A DNA stretch of 48,290 nt from an uncultured Methylococcaceae bacterium (GTDB lineage Bacteria; Pseudomonadota; Gammaproteobacteria; Methylococcales; Methylococcaceae): NCBI GenBank assembly GCA_903930145.1, contig CAIYXP010000279.1:1-48290 (forward strand), written 5' to 3'. Position 1 is the first letter of the stretch, and the number at the start of each line of letters is the position of its first letter. Under the pieces are notes generated by a model, which did no database searches, was not told the DNA's origin, and was given only the letters and a program-made list of their open reading frames with translations. Position numbers and translations under genes: made by a program. Shown piece by piece: positions 39,450-47,323 of the stretch.

Positions 39450-40517
39450 TTATTCCGCTTTATTCACACGAGTCAACACCGCGCCTTTGTCATCAATGAT
39501 AAAGGCTTGCTCGACGGACTCTTTGGCGAAAGAAAACTCAGTAGGCCCGCCGGGTTCGCCGAACCCCGGCAAACTCTGACAATAGGCCCTGACAATATCG
39601 AAAGCTTCGACAACTTCCTTGGTGCGTTGCCCTGCCAACGGGTCATCCGGGTTCCTATCGGGATGATGCGCCAGAATTAATTGGCGAAAGGCGGATTTGA
39701 TGGCATCCCAAGACGCCATTTCGGGCAACTGCAATAGTTTGCGAGACTTGTCCACCATCGCAAAATTGCCTTGGTTCAATTCGATGTTGACAAAACTGTA
39801 AGCGGGCAACGGCCCAATATATTTGAAGGTGATAAACTCCTCAAACTCTGTCGCCACTTCATCCACGGCATCGTCAAACAGGGCTTCCTTGTCTTTTTCC
39901 ACTAGGAAGCTACGATTGAAAATCATATCTTCGGATTTGAGGGGGGCATCCGAGTAGTCGCTTGCAACCGGTGTCAGCTTGCTATGAATGCCATCGACAA
40001 ATTTGCGCTTCATGTTTTCGGCTGATTCAAACAATAGCCTACCTGCTTGCACCGGGTCGGCACTGGCGAGTTCCGGGTTTTCCTTTAGCACTGCTTGCAG
40101 CACCTTCGGCAATTCCCAAGTGACTTGAATCACCAACTCCATTTTCCCTTGCAGCCGTTCAAGATAAGTCCGCAGTTGGACATAGGCTTGCTCCAGCACT
40201 CTGGCAACTTCCGCATCGTCAGTCGCGGTAAAGCCAAATTTAAGCGGCAACATTCCATTGCGACCCGTTTGTTCAAGTAGAAAGGCATTGACTTGTTGAT
40301 ACCTGAGCAAATGTTCCTTTTGACTTTCCTCGGCTTGGTCAGCGGGGATTGCCTGCGCAAACAAATGAATGTCAATGGCGCTGATGACTGCGGCAATATC
40401 CCGATAACAGACCACTTCTAGTGGTGCATTATTGATTCCGCCTTGTTGGAATGCAGCCAAATTAGGCAAACCAACCCGATTGTCGATAGTGGCATAGATA
40501 AAGCGTTTTTCTTGCAT
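39450..40517 (-). CDS. GvpL/GvpF gas-vesicle-type protein fused to a J domain
   Basis: 355 residues. Residues 1-250 follow the GvpL/GvpF family: FIYATIDN at the start, MLPLKFGF near 90, and the C-terminal FKYIGPLPAYSFVNIEL. Residues 260-320 form a DnaJ domain with the HPD motif at 285-287 (AHHPDRNP) between helices DAIKSAFRQLI and KEVVEAFDIVRAY. The last 40 residues are unassigned. GvpF/L take part in gas-vesicle assembly. No gvpA or other gvp gene is in the window, so a role outside gas vesicles is possible. The J domain should stimulate the DnaK encoded next to it. Confidence 0.88.
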   Translation of the reverse strand: MQEKRFIYATIDNRVGLPNLAAFQQGGINNAPLEVVCYRDIAAVISAIDIHLFAQAIPADQAEESQKEHLLRYQQVNAFLLEQTGRNGMLPLKFGFTATDDAEVARVLEQAYVQLRTYLERLQGKMELVIQVTWELPKVLQAVLKENPELASADPVQAGRLLFESAENMKRKFVDGIHSKLTPVASDYSDAPLKSEDMIFNRSFLVEKDKEALFDDAVDEVATEFEEFITFKYIGPLPAYSFVNIELNQGNFAMVDKSRKLLQLPEMASWDAIKSAFRQLILAHHPDRNPDDPLAGQRTKEVVEAFDIVRAYCQSLPGFGEPGGPTEFSFAKESVEQAFIIDDKGAVLTRVNKAE

Positions 40518-40544
40518 AAGGATTGCTCAATGGTGGATGGGTGT

Positions 40545-40575
40545 CCACGTCGGGGCCATACCCCCGAATCGTGGC
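40545..40575. other. Palindrome upstream of the GvpL/F-J gene
   Basis: CACG-TCGGGG, loop CCATAC, CCCCGA-ATCGTG: an interrupted hairpin between two divergent genes. It may be a regulatory site or leader structure of the minus-strand gene at 40517. Confidence 0.4.
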
Positions 40576-40732
40576 CTTGATAACTCTACAGTATCGCAAA
40601 TTTAACCCGCTTAGTCGCCTATTTCGCAATCAATCAGCGCAATATTCAGCTTTATCATTGCTTGACATAGGTTTAACATTTACAGGGAAAACCTATCTCA
40701 CTACTACCAACATCAGTCATTGGGGTTCACTC

Positions 40733-41593
40733 ATGAATAAGCTCTATCGCTTCCTCATTCTGTCATCACTGGCGATAGGCGTCGTCATTCCGGCAGCACA
40801 CGCCTTTTCATTCAGCCATAACTTGGATTTTACCGTCGAGGTCACCACGCTTGACCTAAGCGGGCAAGGACTACTCATTCCATTAGGTCAGAAACCCGTC
40901 AAAGACTATCTTTCTGTCCCATCGCTGGTCGTCTTCAACGAAGATCCAGCCCGTGTATCGACCATCCGCACCACGGGGACCATCAGCGGCGATTTATCCG
41001 GTATACTCAGTGGCACTCCTACGGGCAATATCAACCTTGATCTGAATTTTGGCTACAACATTGCCACCATTCTTCACCTGACAGATCAAAATGGCACGAG
41101 TACTGCGCCAAATTACACGGCTGGCGTCCCCACTGACATAACCATGGATTACGCGGCGGGTAATTTTCCCAAGACCCTGAATTACACGCTTGGCGGGGCG
41201 CTGCCCACTCCTAGTTTTCCATTTACATTCACTGATATTCTCTATACAAAAGTGGCTGATTTAGGCGTGGATGTTAACGGCAATGGGGAAAACGATTTTC
41301 TGGAGGTCATGTTCAAAGGCTTTACCGCCACCGTCAGCATGGATCTGTTTTCCTTTGACTTTGCCGTGGGAGGTAGCGGAATCAAGGTTGGAATGACGGC
41401 TACCGAAGTGCTGTTTCAGGGCAATGTGGGCGATGTCAGCACTGACCCGCCATTCGGACCATTTCTTTTGACCACTCAAGCCATACCCGAACCACCGACT
41501 TTGCTTCTGACCCTGTTAGGATTAGCCGGAATGGCAAGATGTCGAAGACAGCATCGGTTTGTCAGCCAAATGGGCCATTCGACAACTGCTTGA
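40733..41593 (+). CDS. PEP-CTERM sorting-signal protein
   Basis: 286 residues from the ATG at 40733. Signal peptide FLILSSLAIGVVIPAAHA. The middle is beta-rich with many Gly, Thr and Asn and no recognised domain. The end has IPEPPTLLLTLLGLAGMA then RCRRQ, a PEP-CTERM signal, with a tail of about 15 residues after the basic cluster that is longer than usual. It is probably exported and handled by an exosortase encoded elsewhere. No copy of the palindromic operator is seen before it. Confidence 0.88.
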   Translation: MNKLYRFLILSSLAIGVVIPAAHAFSFSHNLDFTVEVTTLDLSGQGLLIPLGQKPVKDYLSVPSLVVFNEDPARVSTIRTTGTISGDLSGILSGTPTGNINLDLNFGYNIATILHLTDQNGTSTAPNYTAGVPTDITMDYAAGNFPKTLNYTLGGALPTPSFPFTFTDILYTKVADLGVDVNGNGENDFLEVMFKGFTATVSMDLFSFDFAVGGSGIKVGMTATEVLFQGNVGDVSTDPPFGPFLLTTQAIPEPPTLLLTLLGLAGMARCRRQHRFVSQMGHSTTA

Positions 41594-41679
41594 CTTCGTC
41601 AAATGACGGGAGCTTTTGTGCCTGTAGGTGAACCTCAGACCAAAATGCCCGAGGCTATGAAATCATTGGATAAATAATC

Positions 41680-42549
41680 ATGTCCCTGCAATCTTTAGAT
41701 ATCACCCGCCGCTCTGCGACGACAACGCCTAGCCCGCAGCAACGGCAAATGCCGGAGGTTGCCAAGCTAATCGACGTGACCAAGTGCATAGGCTGCAAAG
41801 CTTGCCAAGCGGCTTGCCAAGAATGGAACGACTTGCGCGAAGAAGTGGGTGTGAATGTGGGTTCTTACACTAATCCGCATGACCTGACCGCCAACAGTTG
41901 GACCTTGATGCGTTTCGCCGAAACCGAAGCCAACGGCAATCTTGAATGGCTGATCCGCAAAGACGGCTGCATGCATTGTGCCGACCCCGGTTGCTTGAAA
42001 GCTTGCCCGTCGCCGGGGGCGATCATCCAATATTCCAATGGCATCGTCGATTTCCACGAAGAAAATTGCATAGGCTGCGGTTACTGCATTGCCGGTTGCC
42101 CGTTCAACATCCCGCGTTTGTCGCAGAAAGACAGCAAAGTCTACAAATGCACACTCTGCTCGGACCGGGTGGCCGTAGGGTTGGAACCAGCTTGCATCAA
42201 AGCTTGCCCGACCCAGGCTTTAGTGTTCGGCAGTAAGGAAGACATGATCGAACATGCCAATGGACGAATTGTCGATTTGAAAGAACGCGGCTTTGGACAG
42301 GCCGGCTTGTACGACCCGCCGGGTGTGGGCGGAACCCACGTCATGTATGTGTTGCACCACGCCGACCAGCCGCAACTGTACAACGACTTGCCGAAAGACC
42401 CCGTCATCAGCCCCGTCGTCGGTGTCTGGAAAGGCATTTTCAAACCGCTTGCCACGGCTGCATTGTTTTTCACGGCACTGGCGGGTTTCTTCCATTATGT
42501 CACCATCGGACCCAATGAAACCGAGGAAGAAGAGGAGAAAAAAGCATGA
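41680..42549 (+). CDS. fdoH: Formate dehydrogenase iron-sulfur (beta) subunit
   Basis: 289 residues, close to E. coli FdnH/FdoH. Four cluster-binding groups: [44 protein letters not shown] and CTLCSDR...ACIKACP. The C-terminal helix [21 protein letters not shown] anchors it in the membrane. It passes electrons from the catalytic subunit to cytochrome b556. The catalytic alpha subunit (fdoG), normally directly upstream, is absent: only 86 bp separate this gene from the PEP-CTERM gene. It overlaps fdoI by 4 bp. Confidence 0.95.
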   Translation: MSLQSLDITRRSATTTPSPQQRQMPEVAKLIDVTKCIGCKACQAACQEWNDLREEVGVNVGSYTNPHDLTANSWTLMRFAETEANGNLEWLIRKDGCMHCADPGCLKACPSPGAIIQYSNGIVDFHEENCIGCGYCIAGCPFNIPRLSQKDSKVYKCTLCSDRVAVGLEPACIKACPTQALVFGSKEDMIEHANGRIVDLKERGFGQAGLYDPPGVGGTHVMYVLHHADQPQLYNDLPKDPVISPVVGVWKGIFKPLATAALFFTALAGFFHYVTIGPNETEEEEEKKA

Positions 42550-43184
42550 CCGAACATTCTTCCCGCCTGATCAAACGCTATGACCCACTGGAACGGCTGA
42601 ACCACTGGATCACCGCCCTCACCTTTTTACTGCTGACGTTTTCCGGGTTGGCCTTGTTTCATCCATCGATGTTCTGGTTTACCCAATTTTTCGGCGGGCC
42701 GGTGTGGACGCGCATCGTGCATCCCTTCATCGGCGTGGTGATGTTCATCTCGTTTGCATTGCTGGCCTTGAAATTCTGGCATCACAACTTACTGAGCCGA
42801 AACGACATCGTATGGCTGAAACATATCATGGATGTCGTCCAAAACCGCGAAGATCGTTTGCCGGAAGTGGACCGTTACAACGCCGGCCAAAAAATGCTGT
42901 TTTGGACAATGATTGCCACGATTCCGACCCTACTGTTAACGGGCATTGTCATCTGGCGGCCTTGGTTTGCCGATTACTTTCAAATCGACATCGTGCGTGT
43001 CGCCGTGTTGCTCCATGCCATCTGCGCGTTTGTGATGATCGCCGGCATCATCGTCCACATCTATGCCGCATTCTGGGTGCGCGGAACTTTAGGCGCAATG
43101 ATACGCGGCACGGTCACGCGGGCCTGGGCGGCGAAGCATCATCCGGGGTGGTATAAGAAGCTAATCAGGGGTGAAGCGGAATAA
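42546..43184 (+). CDS. fdoI: Formate dehydrogenase cytochrome b556 (gamma) subunit
   Basis: 212 residues with four TM helices. Conserved His residues include those of [54 protein letters not shown], expected to bind the two haems b and to reduce quinone. The start overlaps fdoH (ATGA), so the two are co-translated. Confidence 0.93.
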   Translation: MTEHSSRLIKRYDPLERLNHWITALTFLLLTFSGLALFHPSMFWFTQFFGGPVWTRIVHPFIGVVMFISFALLALKFWHHNLLSRNDIVWLKHIMDVVQNREDRLPEVDRYNAGQKMLFWTMIATIPTLLLTGIVIWRPWFADYFQIDIVRVAVLLHAICAFVMIAGIIVHIYAAFWVRGTLGAMIRGTVTRAWAAKHHPGWYKKLIRGEAE

Positions 43185-43247
43185 GCACAGCAACATAGTA
43201 CAATTGCCTGAATATCCTTTTCTTTTCACAACACCATAATAAAACCT

Positions 43248-43997
43248 ATGACATTTTGCCTTGGCATGAAATTAGACTCCGGGCTGTTGGCGATTGCGGA
43301 TACCCGCATCACCTCAGGCACCGAATTTATCACCGCGCGTAAGCTCACGATACACCAGCACAATCACCATAGTCTGTTTCTGATGACATCGGGCTTGCGT
43401 TCGGTCAGAGATAAGGCGGTCACTTATTTTGAAGAAGTCTTGGAGGAGCAAGCAGGGCAATTCGACAAACTCTATAAAGCGGTCAATGCGTTCAGCTTCC
43501 AAGTGCGCCGGGTGGCGCAGGAAGACGGTGAGGCGTTGCGCAATGCCAATATATGGTTCAACCTCTATGCCATCGTCGGGGGACAATTGGAAAATGACAA
43601 GGAACACAAGCTGTATATGATTTACCCGGAAGGCAATTGGATTGAATCAACGCCAGCCTCGCCCTATTACGTGATCGGTGAGACCGGTTATGGCAAACCA
43701 ATTTTGGATAGGGCCTTGCATCACACCGATTCATTGCCTTGGGCGCTCAAAGTCGGGTTCCTCGCCTTTGACGCGACACGAACCAGTGCGACCGATGTGG
43801 GCTTCCCGCTTGATATGGTCGTCTACCATAAGGACACCTATCGCATGACGGAGTCCCGATTCAATCGGGAAGATTTCAATGAAGCCTCGAAATGGTGGCA
43901 GGAATGGATACGGCGAGGCTTAAACGAAATACCGGCAGTATGGTTTGACAGCATTTATTCAAGGCTTGAGGATGGGAGTATTGAGGAGAAATTTTAG
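43248..43997 (+). CDS. Anbu-type proteasome homologue
   Basis: 249 residues. The start MTFCLGMKLDSGLLAIADTRI is that of Anbu (ancestral beta subunit) Ntn-hydrolases, in which Thr2 becomes the N-terminal nucleophile after Met removal. Asp18 and Lys32 (ARKLTIHQ) fit the other active-site positions of the proteasome fold. SYYVIGETGYGKPILDRAL-like segments are also typical. Anbu forms open helical rings and is often encoded with an ATP-grasp, an alpha-E and a transglutaminase protein; none of these is next to it here. Protease activity of the family has been hard to show. Confidence 0.88.
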   Translation: MTFCLGMKLDSGLLAIADTRITSGTEFITARKLTIHQHNHHSLFLMTSGLRSVRDKAVTYFEEVLEEQAGQFDKLYKAVNAFSFQVRRVAQEDGEALRNANIWFNLYAIVGGQLENDKEHKLYMIYPEGNWIESTPASPYYVIGETGYGKPILDRALHHTDSLPWALKVGFLAFDATRTSATDVGFPLDMVVYHKDTYRMTESRFNREDFNEASKWWQEWIRRGLNEIPAVWFDSIYSRLEDGSIEEKF

Positions 43998-44025
43998 TGG
44001 TCAATTTTTTTGATAGGACCAATGT

Positions 44026-44358
44026 ATGAACACCCCGCTGCAAAACGCTCAAACCCTACTGTCTCAGATGTCCAGAGCGGAAAAGGCCCAACTTTTGCAA
44101 TGGGTGGTCACAGATTTGGGCGAGGCATTTCCGGGCATTGAAAGCCAACCCAATGTCTGCGGTGGTGAGCCGTGCATCGTGCGCACTCGCATCCCGGTAT
44201 GGGTATTGGAACAAGCCAGGCGTTTAGGCGTGGGGGAAGCGGAGATACTGCAATCCTACCCTACCCTACACGCCGAGGATTTGGCCCAAGCATGGAGTTA
44301 TGTCCGTTCCCATCGCGAAGAAATCGAGCGGCAAATTTTGGAAAACGAGCTTGCTTAG
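44026..44358 (+). CDS. DUF433 domain protein
   Basis: 110 residues. A helical start (LLSQMSRAEKAQLLQWVV) precedes the DUF433 domain: NVCGGEPCIVRTRIPVWVLEQARRLGVGEAEIL, then YPTLHAEDLAQAWSYVRSH, approximate segments of residues 46-100. DUF433 proteins are winged-helix antitoxin-like proteins usually followed by a PIN-like DUF5615 toxin gene; here lrv follows in the opposite direction, so the partner is missing. Confidence 0.88.
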   Translation: MNTPLQNAQTLLSQMSRAEKAQLLQWVVTDLGEAFPGIESQPNVCGGEPCIVRTRIPVWVLEQARRLGVGEAEILQSYPTLHAEDLAQAWSYVRSHREEIERQILENELA

Positions 44359-44395
44359 CCCGTCAAAGCAAGCTTTGACGCTCCAATCGTGGACC

Positions 44396-44419
44396 GATGA
44401 GTAACGTCAGTTACTCATC
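44396..44419. terminator. Hairpin between convergent genes
   Basis: GATGAGTAAC, loop GTCA, GTTACTCATC, perfect 10-bp stem reaching into the lrv stop. A second palindrome, GTCAAAGCAAGCTTTGAC, precedes it at 44362-44379 and recurs at 46037-46057. Possible bidirectional terminator without T-runs. Confidence 0.45.
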
Positions 44420-45206
44420 AATTCAACAAAACAGAACCCAAGCGCTTGCTAACCATTTCCCGGACATCGGGGCATGGGTCATCAGCGAGTTTGCGCACTG
44501 CCTCCAAAGGCGCACGTTCCGCCACGAGATAGCGGATCAACCATTCCTCATCGTTGAGCATGACCACCAAGGAGTCCGGGTCCATGCGCTCGGCAACGAT
44601 CCTGCGCACTTGCCAATCGGCATCATAGGCCATTAATCCTAAGCTTGCCGTGGGGAGACGTTCTGCGACATGTTTTCGCACATGGGCATCGGCATCGCAG
44701 ATCATCCGAAACAAGCGGCCTTTCGGCAGACGTTTGGCGACATAGGCACGAACCAAGTAGTCCGCGTCTTCGACCATGAATTCCAACTGATCCAGCGGCA
44801 AACGGTCGGCCACGGTGATGCGCACTTCCCGATCCGGGTCATTGCGCAACCGCGCCAAATGTTCGACAGGGATGCGATAGGCCACGGCACGGCGAACCAC
44901 TTCGTCCTCGTCATCAATTAACTCCGCCACACGTTCAACGGGCGCATAGCGGACGGCAATCGCACGACGTTCCCAAAAGCTGTCGTGTAGATAAGCGGGG
45001 GCTAGTTCGGGGTTGCGCTTGAGGAAACGGTCGATCTGCCTACCGCTTTCCGCCTGCACACACACATCGCCGGGTAGGCAATGCGATGCTTGCAGCAAGG
45101 ATTCCCGAAACGGGCAAGCCGTGCAATCGGCGATGGGAGGGGCTTCGATTTCGCTCAAGGGAACCTCGAAAAACCGATTACGTTCATGGTTCGACAAGCC
45201 CATCAC
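44418..45206 (-). CDS. lrv: LRV: iron-sulfur leucine-rich-repeat-variant protein
   Basis: 262 residues. An N-terminal cluster-binding part with CTACPF and a second Cys pair in HCLPGDVC precedes about eight helical repeats of the type VRRAVAxRLPxxxLxxLxxDPD (residues 75-260), each about 24 residues, as in the Azotobacter vinelandii LRV protein encoded in its nif region. Role in nitrogen fixation is unknown; a protein-interaction scaffold with a [4Fe-4S] cluster is established for the Azotobacter protein. The present start (GTG 45206, ATG 45203) and first 16 residues lie inside an inserted element (45160-45278). Before the insertion the likely start was a GTG overlapping the bolA stop. Confidence 0.9.
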   Translation of the reverse strand: MMGLSNHERNRFFEVPLSEIEAPPIADCTACPFRESLLQASHCLPGDVCVQAESGRQIDRFLKRNPELAPAYLHDSFWERRAIAVRYAPVERVAELIDDEDEVVRRAVAYRIPVEHLARLRNDPDREVRITVADRLPLDQLEFMVEDADYLVRAYVAKRLPKGRLFRMICDADAHVRKHVAERLPTASLGLMAYDADWQVRRIVAERMDPDSLVVMLNDEEWLIRYLVAERAPLEAVRKLADDPCPDVREMVSKRLGSVLLN

Positions 45207-45278
45207 GAACGTAACCTATTGATTACAGTATTACCGTTCGCACTGAGCTTGTCGAAGTGCGGGGTTTTTCGAGGTTCC
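45160..45278. mobile_element. 119-bp MITE inserted in the 5' end of lrv
   Basis: Ends GGAACCTCGAAAAACC and its reverse complement GGTTTTTCGAGGTTCC. The 6-bp target CTCAAG is duplicated at 45154-45159 and 45279-45284. Inner sequence TTCATGGTTCGACAAGC and GAGCTTGTCGAAGTGCGG forms a second, inner palindrome. No transposase. A partial copy lies at 37553-37600. Confidence 0.88.
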
Positions 45279-45294
45279 CTCAAGGCTAAAGCAC

Positions 45295-45570
45295 TCACAC
45301 TTGGATTTGCACGAGGCCACCGGCTGCCGCCACCTGGCGGTTTTCCCATTCCGCCGACGTGTAAGTCTTCACACTAAAGGCATGTAGCGCACCCGAGGCC
45401 AGCCAATCTGTGACCGGGGCCAACACTTTTTGTTGACGCTTGACCAAAGGCAGGCCCTGAAATTCTTCGCTAACCACGATGGCAGAGAAATTACAGCCCT
45501 CGCCTTCCAAATAAACCTGCGCTTCCGGGATGGCTGCTTCAATCGCTTGTTGTATTTCTGAGGTTTCCAT
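45295..45570 (-). CDS. BolA/IbaG-family protein
   Basis: 91 residues. The class II KH-like fold is seen in EIQQAIEAAIPEAQVYLEGEG, FSAIVVSEEFQGLPLVKRQQKVLAPVTDWLASGALHAFSVKTYTSAEW, which is a standard BolA pattern (approximate regions 4-82). Instead of the invariant His-rich end of BolA it has LHAFSVKTYT, with the conserved His that can bind a shared [2Fe-2S] cluster with a monothiol glutaredoxin. That glutaredoxin is encoded 5 bp upstream, so the pair is probably an iron-sulfur transfer unit for nitrogenase proteins. Confidence 0.9.
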   Translation of the reverse strand: METSEIQQAIEAAIPEAQVYLEGEGCNFSAIVVSEEFQGLPLVKRQQKVLAPVTDWLASGALHAFSVKTYTSAEWENRQVAAAGGLVQIQV

Positions 45571-45575
45571 AGTCT

Positions 45576-45905
45576 TTATGCCTCTTCTTTTTGGACGGTT
45601 GCCTTTTCCAGCAATGGCAGTAAGCTGCCATCCTTGCCCATTTCCTCGACAATATCGGCGCCACCGACTAACTCGCCGCCGACAAATAATTGGGGAAACG
45701 TTGGCCACTTCGACACAGAGGGGAGCTTCTCGCGAATAAATGGGTTTTCCAATACATTAAAATAGTTAAAGGGTATGCCGGTGGATTGCAAGACAGCGAC
45801 TGCCTTGGCGGAGAAGCCACATTCTGGTTTGGCCGGAGTACCTTTCATATACAGCAATACCGGGTTGGATTCGATTTGTAAACGGATTTTATCTTCGGTT
45901 TTCAT
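45576..45905 (-). CDS. Monothiol glutaredoxin (CGFS type)
   Basis: 109 residues. CGFS active site in KPECGFSAKAV, then cis-Pro in WPTFPQLFVGGELVGGADIV, the GSH-binding segment of Grx4/GrxD proteins. These bind a bridging [2Fe-2S] cluster with glutathione and carry it to target proteins. The location beside nif accessory genes corresponds to the grx5-nif gene of Azotobacter. With the BolA gene it forms a two-gene unit directly upstream of lrv. Confidence 0.93.
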   Translation of the reverse strand: MKTEDKIRLQIESNPVLLYMKGTPAKPECGFSAKAVAVLQSTGIPFNYFNVLENPFIREKLPSVSKWPTFPQLFVGGELVGGADIVEEMGKDGSLLPLLEKATVQKEEA

Positions 45906-46036
45906 AGGATTTCATTCGCTTAAGAAGATTGGAAAGTGCTAGTGGATTGCAATCGGTAACATGGGCCAAATAAGAAAACCGGGACATAATAGTCCCAGTT
46001 CTCATAGACCCATGAGATATTCATTTATTCGAAGCG

Positions 46037-46057
46037 TCAAAGCTTGCTTTGACGCTC
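46037..46057. other. Hairpin GCGTCAAAGC/GCTTTGACGC
   Basis: Perfect 10-bp stem just after the stop of the 331-residue gene, likely its transcript end, with a related copy at 44362-44379. A second hairpin GGGAC-ATAATA-GTCCC lies at 45982-45997. Confidence 0.5.
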
Positions 46058-46071
46058 CATGCTTTGCAAAC

Positions 46072-47067
46072 TTACAACAAATACGGCCTGGCGACCCATC
46101 GTTTCAACACGGTCGCGTCGCGTTCCGGCAGGTAATCATAATCCTTCATCAAATCCCTATGCACCGATTCGCCAACATGAGGCGATACCTGGCCTTTCAC
46201 CATGTAAAAAAACCACGCGAAAGGGTAACCGGCCTGAATGTCGAAACGGCTAATCAATGTGGCAAGCGCCTTGCCTTTCTTGGCTTCGGGGCTTTCCAGC
46301 CTAGGCACGTCACGCTTCTGGTTTCTCACCACATCGACGTTCATGATCTGCTCGCCGTGCCTGCCCTTGTGCTGGTTCAAACGCACGCTCCAGTAACGGC
46401 AAAAAATACCGTCTTGGCCCGCACTGCTGGCATTCCAATCGTCCATGAACCGTTGCGCCGGATGGCGGTCCACGCGATGCCGCCCCAATTCGTTCATGAA
46501 CAAGGCCACTTCGGTCTTGCGCCTATAAGTGTAACGCGAAACACCGATGGCAAACGGTTCGGCACTCAATGGGTTCAACGGATCGATCAATTCTTCCAAA
46601 TCGTCGGGAGGGTTATCAACATCAATCAGATAGCGGTCGGCGACTTCTTGGGTGCGATCCACCTCAATCTGTACGAAATCCTCCGCCCGCGACCCAGTCC
46701 GCGCCACTAGATACAAAGTCACACCCTTGTGGCGAGTGCCTAGGAAACTTTCCTCTTCGCAATAGTCCAGCAAGGTATGAAAATTCTGACCGCATTCAAT
46801 GAAGGTTCGTTCCGCCCATTCGTTCAAATCACTGGCAATGCGGCTGCCATCGGGTTTGATGACCCCGCCCAGACGATACCACTCATGCCCTACCCTAGCC
46901 AAATGCAAGGGAAAATCAGGATAGGCTTGCTGGATACGCTCCACCAAAGCATCATCAGAATTGGCAAGCGTTTCCTTGCAGATCCTGCCCAGTTGGTGGC
47001 CGTTGAAGCGGACAGTCAAGACAGCCTCAGATGCGTGTGATGCAATCTCCGGGTTAATCATCGTCAA
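46072..47067 (-). CDS. Uncharacterised 331-residue nif-region protein
   Basis: No family recognised. Soluble, with no signal peptide or TM helix. The N-terminal third (residues 10-140) contains beta segments AVLTVRFNGHQLGRICKE and VTLYLVARTGSRAEDFVQIEVDR; the middle has PLNPLSAEPFAIGVSRYTYRRKTEVALFMNELGRH, and the C-terminus FFYMVKGQVSPHVGESVHRDLMKDYDYLPERDATVLKRW, quoted in shortened form. Conserved-looking Cys occur at FIECGQN, DYCEEE and FCRYWS. It overlaps the DUF6129-like gene by 14 bp and lies behind nafY, so nitrogenase-related work is likely from position alone. Confidence 0.8.
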   Translation of the reverse strand: MTMINPEIASHASEAVLTVRFNGHQLGRICKETLANSDDALVERIQQAYPDFPLHLARVGHEWYRLGGVIKPDGSRIASDLNEWAERTFIECGQNFHTLLDYCEEESFLGTRHKGVTLYLVARTGSRAEDFVQIEVDRTQEVADRYLIDVDNPPDDLEELIDPLNPLSAEPFAIGVSRYTYRRKTEVALFMNELGRHRVDRHPAQRFMDDWNASSAGQDGIFCRYWSVRLNQHKGRHGEQIMNVDVVRNQKRDVPRLESPEAKKGKALATLISRFDIQAGYPFAWFFYMVKGQVSPHVGESVHRDLMKDYDYLPERDATVLKRWVARPYLL

Positions 47068-47323
47068 TCACCTCCGCCAAGACCAAGCCGGTCGCATGGT
47101 TGATGTCTGAGGTGAATTTCATGCAATGCTCGCGCCCGTCAACCAGATAAATATTATAACCGGGACGATTGGCATAAGCATCGTAACTGCCCACATCATC
47201 GTCCATGCAATGGGTGAAATGGATTTTTGGAAAAGCAGACCTCAATTCCGCCAAACCTTCGCTGGACAAGCCACCAGCCTCAAATTTCGACGCGATGGCA
47301 TCAATGGTTTCAGGGCTAATCAT
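47054..47323 (-). CDS. DUF6129-like small nif-associated protein
   Basis: 89 residues: a helical start ETIDAIASKFEAGGLSSEGLAELRSAFP, then HFTHCMDDDVGSYDAYANRPGYNIYLVD and HCMKFTSDINHATGLVLAEVIDDD (approximate segments). It fits the short acidic DUF6129-type proteins encoded in nif clusters, whose role is unknown. The Cys/His residues (HFTHC, EHC) could bind metal. The start overlaps the nafY stop by 4 bp and the stop overlaps the next gene, so the three are translationally coupled. Confidence 0.78.
   Translation of the reverse strand: MISPETIDAIASKFEAGGLSSEGLAELRSAFPKIHFTHCMDDDVGSYDAYANRPGYNIYLVDGREHCMKFTSDINHATGLVLAEVIDDD

Noticed and set aside
39450-40517. Considered as evidence for gas vesicles
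   Set aside because: No gvpA or other gas-vesicle gene occurs in the window; a GvpL/F domain alone is not proof.
41594-41679. Search for a formate dehydrogenase alpha remnant before fdoH
   Set aside because: Only 86 bp with no coding similarity; the alpha subunit is simply absent here.
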